64,000 nt of DNA from Peribolospora baueri. Its lineage: Eukaryota > Basidiomycota > Peribolosporomycetes > Peribolosporales > Peribolosporaceae. Positions 61,001 through 64,000 of the stretch are shown here, one piece after another. The DNA is taken from positions 1 to 64,000 of the forward strand of contig JAMDHS010000091.1 in the NCBI GenBank assembly GCA_029717555.1, given 5' to 3'. The notes under the pieces are model-generated. The model worked only from the letters and a program-made list of their open reading frames with translations, was not told the origin of the DNA and ran no database searches. The position numbers and the translations under genes were made by a program. Each line of letters starts with the position of its first letter. The first letter of the stretch is position 1.

Positions 61001-61461
61001 TGCTCTCCGCGCTTCTGACGCATGTCGCGCATCTCCTCCGACTCGTACTCGTCGACCGCGCCGCGGGCGAGGACTCGACTGCTGGCCTTCTCCGAAATGG
61101 ACAGCAACTTTCGCGACCGGATCAGGTAGTGATTTTTAAGTTCGCCCGCCCTGTCGACGAGCTCAGCTCCGAGGGCGTCGGCTGCCGCTTCGGGCGACAC
61201 GCCATGACGGGGGTCGAGCTCTAGGGCGTAATAATGATGCGTATCGTACGTTCTTTTGTGAGGCTTGCTTCTGACGGCAAAGGGTGACGAGGGGAAAGAT
61301 GCGTCTTGAGCGGCAGAGTCGACGGAGTGGAAAGAAGCGTCGCTGGACCTGACCAGGGTCGTGAGGTCTGAGCTGGCAACCACGTTGGCTGGCACGGAGG
61401 CGAGGAGGCAGGCGACCAGCGCCGAGGCGACGGCAGTCCTGCTGAACTTGGAGCGAGTCAT
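58066..61461 (-). CDS. KEX2: Kexin (KEX2) Golgi prohormone-processing protease
   Basis: Calcium-dependent subtilisin-like protease of the late Golgi that cuts after Lys-Arg. Six exons: 61461-60478, 60380-59847, 59770-59658, 59589-59116, 59028-58473 and 58377-58066, giving 990 residues with exact phases. The start MTRSKFSRTAVASALVACLL is a signal peptide. A propeptide follows, with a likely self-cleavage site LRLRAKR near residue 220. Triad: NVALIDDGVDHESGDL (Asp), DDQHGTRCAGEIAA (His), HHGGTSAAAPLAAGV (Ser), with the oxyanion region FAGGNGGGQGDQCNFDGY. The P domain spans the segment after PDLTWRDLQHVVINSA. A transmembrane helix (WLFVGFAAVIVFAGSVGAFF) precedes an acidic cytosolic tail. Exon 3 uses a CTAAG acceptor, chosen because only it keeps the TTD..CTDHHGG segment in frame. 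Confidence 0.95.
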
Positions 61462-62730
61462 GCTCGCAGGCGGTCGACTGAGCGACCTTGTAGAGAATGG
61501 AGAGAAGGAGGCGGGGTAAGGAAGAAATGGTAAGTACGAGAGGTGGTCGAGGTGGAAGGATGGGACCAAGAGGGAGTCAGTGGGCGGCCGCCGCCTCACC
61601 GCCATGCGCCGGCGACTGCTGCGGCAAGCGGTGTCAGGTGGCAAGCCGCGCTTCTCTCTTGGCCGGGGCTGATGAAGGGCGAGGGAGGAAGAAACGATCT
61701 CTAAAAAGCAGAACGTCATCGACGTCGACGTAGACGAAGCACGAACCCTGATGTCCTTGCGACCCCCTTCTACGTCTATCCATGGCCTCGCACGATCGAC
61801 CGGACTCGCCCCGGCGCGAACCATTCGCTCTGGTCTTGCCCACGAATGCTCCGGTCGCGGACGCTTGCGATCGAAACCTGCCCGCTTGGCGCTCGCCCAT
61901 CCCTTCGCGGCGTCGCTTGCACTTTCTCGCTCGACTTTTGATTCATATCTCTCTCCTCTCTCCTCATTCCCACCCCCGTACCCCTTCTCGACTGGCATCG
62001 GTAACGAGTCTTCCTCGCAGATATGATCTACCCTCGTGGGGTCCGAAAGCATGAAGCGGGCCGTTGGCAGTGGACCTCCGCGTCAAGGGCTCCATCGAGC
62101 GTTTCACGGTGGGCGGCTGCGACGTGTGTGTGCTAGAGCGTGTGCGGCGCATACGGCGCTGGAGAACCAGATGTGCACACCATGTCGTCCTTTGAGGCCC
62201 GGTGCGAGAGAGACGAAGGGAAATCACCGACCAGGAGGTCACTAACACCACCACATGATGCAAGCCATCGATCCTGCGCGTGGAACATCGGGCAAACTTA
62301 ACGAACGTTCCTTCTGTTCAGCCGCTCGTGCTGCGCTCGAACACGCTTTTCAAATGCGGCTAGATATCGGTACAGGCAAGATGGGGAGGTCGATATAGGA
62401 TCGAATGCGGAGATGTTGGTAGGGAGATGAATGTGTGCGAGAACTCCAAACTTTGGCCCACTCAAGTGAGAAAAAGGGGAGGGGTAGGACGGGTGATGGA
62501 CGATGAAGAGAGGGAGGGTGAGGGTGAAGGATGGACAATGAAGTAGGATGGGTGATTATAGATTGGATAAGGTCCGCTAGAAGAAAGCGAATGCGAAAGC
62601 GCGAGGGAGCTCGCAGGTCATGATAAACAATGAAGTGGGGCTCTACAGAAGACAAAAAGAAGGCTAGCTGTACAAATGTACAATGACGACGGCGCTTTCG
62701 AGAGTGGCCCGAGCCGTCCGTCGGTCACGG
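61462..62730. other. Intergenic upstream of KEX2
   Basis: About 1.27 kb between the KEX2 start and the stop of the TKL kinase. A minus-strand open frame continues upstream of the KEX2 ATG to 62052, but it lacks conserved features; the signal peptide marks the true start. No gene is seen. Confidence 0.5.
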
Positions 62731-64000
62731 TCACTTGCTTTCCTTCTTGACCTTGATGAGCGCCTCGAGCTCGGTGCAGACTTCCTCCATGGTTGGACGG
62801 TCCCGCGGATCTTGGGCCCACATCCTCTCGAGGAGCGTAACGATGCCTTGACCGAAACGGCGTCGGATCGGTTTGACATCAGGTCTGTGCGGTCGCAGAT
62901 GAAGTGCCAGAGAGGGCGGCGTAAGCGTATATCGGGACAAACGCGATGGCCGCAACGAGATGACCGACCTGAGTTGCTTGACGCCCGCATACTCGAATAT
63001 CGCGTGCTCGTTCATACCCTGGAAGGGATAGATCTTCTCTTTCTCGTGCCATTGAAGAGTTTCCCAGAACGTCATCGCCGCACTGTACACGTCCACCTTT
63101 TCGTTGTACCGTGGCTGGGGCACCCAAAGCTCGACGGCCTGCCAGTTCACCGTCCCCACCAGCGAGCGCACCATCGAGCGTGTCGAGTTTTTGACGCGCG
63201 CGAGCCCCTGGCGACGGTCAAAGACGCAAATCAGTCGCGGTGCCCAACAGGACGTGTTACGAACAAGCCTTCAGCTGCTCACAAAGTCATTGATCTTGGC
63301 AATGCCACGGCCGGTGATGAGGACGTTGGTGGACTTGCAATCTCGGTGGATGATGGCCGGCTTCCTCATGTGCAAATAATGCAAGCCGCGAGCGCACTCG
63401 AGGAGGATCTTGAACTGTATTCGCGGAGCAGGAAGCAGAAGCGGGTGAGAACAAGCTCGACGAACGGCGGACAGGGCACAAAGGTCCTCACAATCTTGTC
63501 GTCGCTGGGTGGCGGCACGTTGCGAATGTAGTCGAACAAGTCTCCGTTGGAACAAAGCTCGCTGACGATCATGCACGGCACGTCGCGCGGCGCCTCGGGG
63601 ATGCTGACACCGATGAAGCGCACGATGTTGTCGTGCTGGAGGTCGCGCAGCAGGCTGAGCTCCTTGATGTCCATGTCCGTCAGGTGGCCGCGTATGTCGG
63701 CAATGGCGACCTTGATCTTGCGTGCCCTCGTCATGGCGTACTTGCCGATATACACGTCCTTGAAACCACCGGAGCCGATCTTTTCCAACTTCTCGAGACG
63801 ATCAGGGGGGATCTCCTTGTCCTGAAGGTTCAGCGCCTCGAGATCCAGCGTGTTAATGTCCTCGGCGGGGACCTCGGTCTCCTTCTCCTGGGATCCCTGC
63901 CTGGGGGTGGCTGGAGCAGGCTGCTCGGCTGCTTCAGGCTGCTCCGTGCGAAGAAGAAGCGGTCTAGGACTCGAGTGTCTGGAGCGACCTTTGGTGGTGC
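62731..64000 (-). CDS. TKL-type protein kinase, 5' part outside the window
   Basis: Partial: the 5' exon runs past 64000. Exons: >64000-63492, 63414-63283, 63207-62969 and 62884-62731. After an acidic lead (EVPAEDINTLDLEALNLQDK) comes the kinase domain: P-loop KIGSGGFKDVYIGK, ELSLLRDLQHDNIVRFIGVS, MIVSELCSNGDLFDYIRNVP, catalytic loop IIHRDCKSTNVL, KINDFGLARVKNS, GTVNWQAVELW, and LLERMWAQDPRDRPTMEEVC ending in a Lys-rich tail. The order and GTVNWMAPE-like segment fit the TKL/MLK group expanded in basidiomycetes. The beta-3 strand reads KVAIADIRGHL, where Lys of VAIK is replaced by Ala. Substrate and pathway are unknown. Confidence 0.85.

Noticed and set aside
60505-61224. 239-codon plus-strand ORF
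   Set aside because: Antisense to KEX2 exon 1, no motif.
61462-62052. N-terminal extension of KEX2 upstream of 61461
   Set aside because: The frame is open, but a classic signal peptide begins at 61461 and the extension has no conserved feature.

Overview
The window looks like a basidiomycete yeast chromosome, probably Pucciniomycotina (Microbotryomycetes, Rhodotorula-like). The DNA is GC-rich, the genes are dense and cut by many short introns (about 50-180 nt, mostly GTGAGT donors), and the protein set is fungal. A urease accessory gene and a 7TM protein of a basidiomycete-restricted type support this. The organism call is an inference from gene style, not from a marker gene.

Layout. 0.2-1.2 kb: histidine phosphatase (-). 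1.78-1.86 kb: an 80-bp foldback element with a 9-bp target duplication. 2.0-5.5 kb: ALG6 glucosyltransferase (+). 6.4-8.3 kb: STE7/FUZ7-type MAPKK (+). 9.1-12.4 kb: RNR1 (-), with an MCB-type box upstream. 13.4-15.3 kb: 7TM membrane protein (-), with unresolved exon-like pieces upstream. 17.6-19.4 kb: UreG (-). 19.8-21.7 kb: broken copia fossil. 22.5-24.5 kb: a kinase that looks decayed (-). 27.0-29.5 kb: PP2C phosphatase (-). 30.5-32.2 kb: eIF3i (+). 33.8-34.6 kb: mitoribosomal uL29m (-). 34.9-36.8 kb: Acinus-like SAP/RRM protein (+). 37.0-40.1 kb: RAD17 clamp loader (+). 40.6-44.8 kb: importin-7/8 (+). 45.6-47.4 kb: aldo-keto reductase (+). 48.0-50.4 kb: TAF7 (+). 50.7-57.2 kb: ULS1-like SNF2/RING translocase (-). 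58.1-61.5 kb: KEX2 protease (-). 62.7-64.0 kb: TKL-type kinase, cut by the window end (-).

Most genes are unrelated housekeeping genes placed side by side. Loose themes are the secretory pathway (ALG6, KEX2), DNA replication and damage response (RNR1, RAD17, ULS1, PP2C) and kinase signalling. Coding exons were joined by hand from splice sites and phase, and most models close exactly in frame. I saw no clear new multi-gene system. The most unusual items are the foldback element, four GC-AG introns in three genes, the decayed kinase, an ATG-only coding exon in eIF3i, and a TKL kinase without the usual VAIK lysine.
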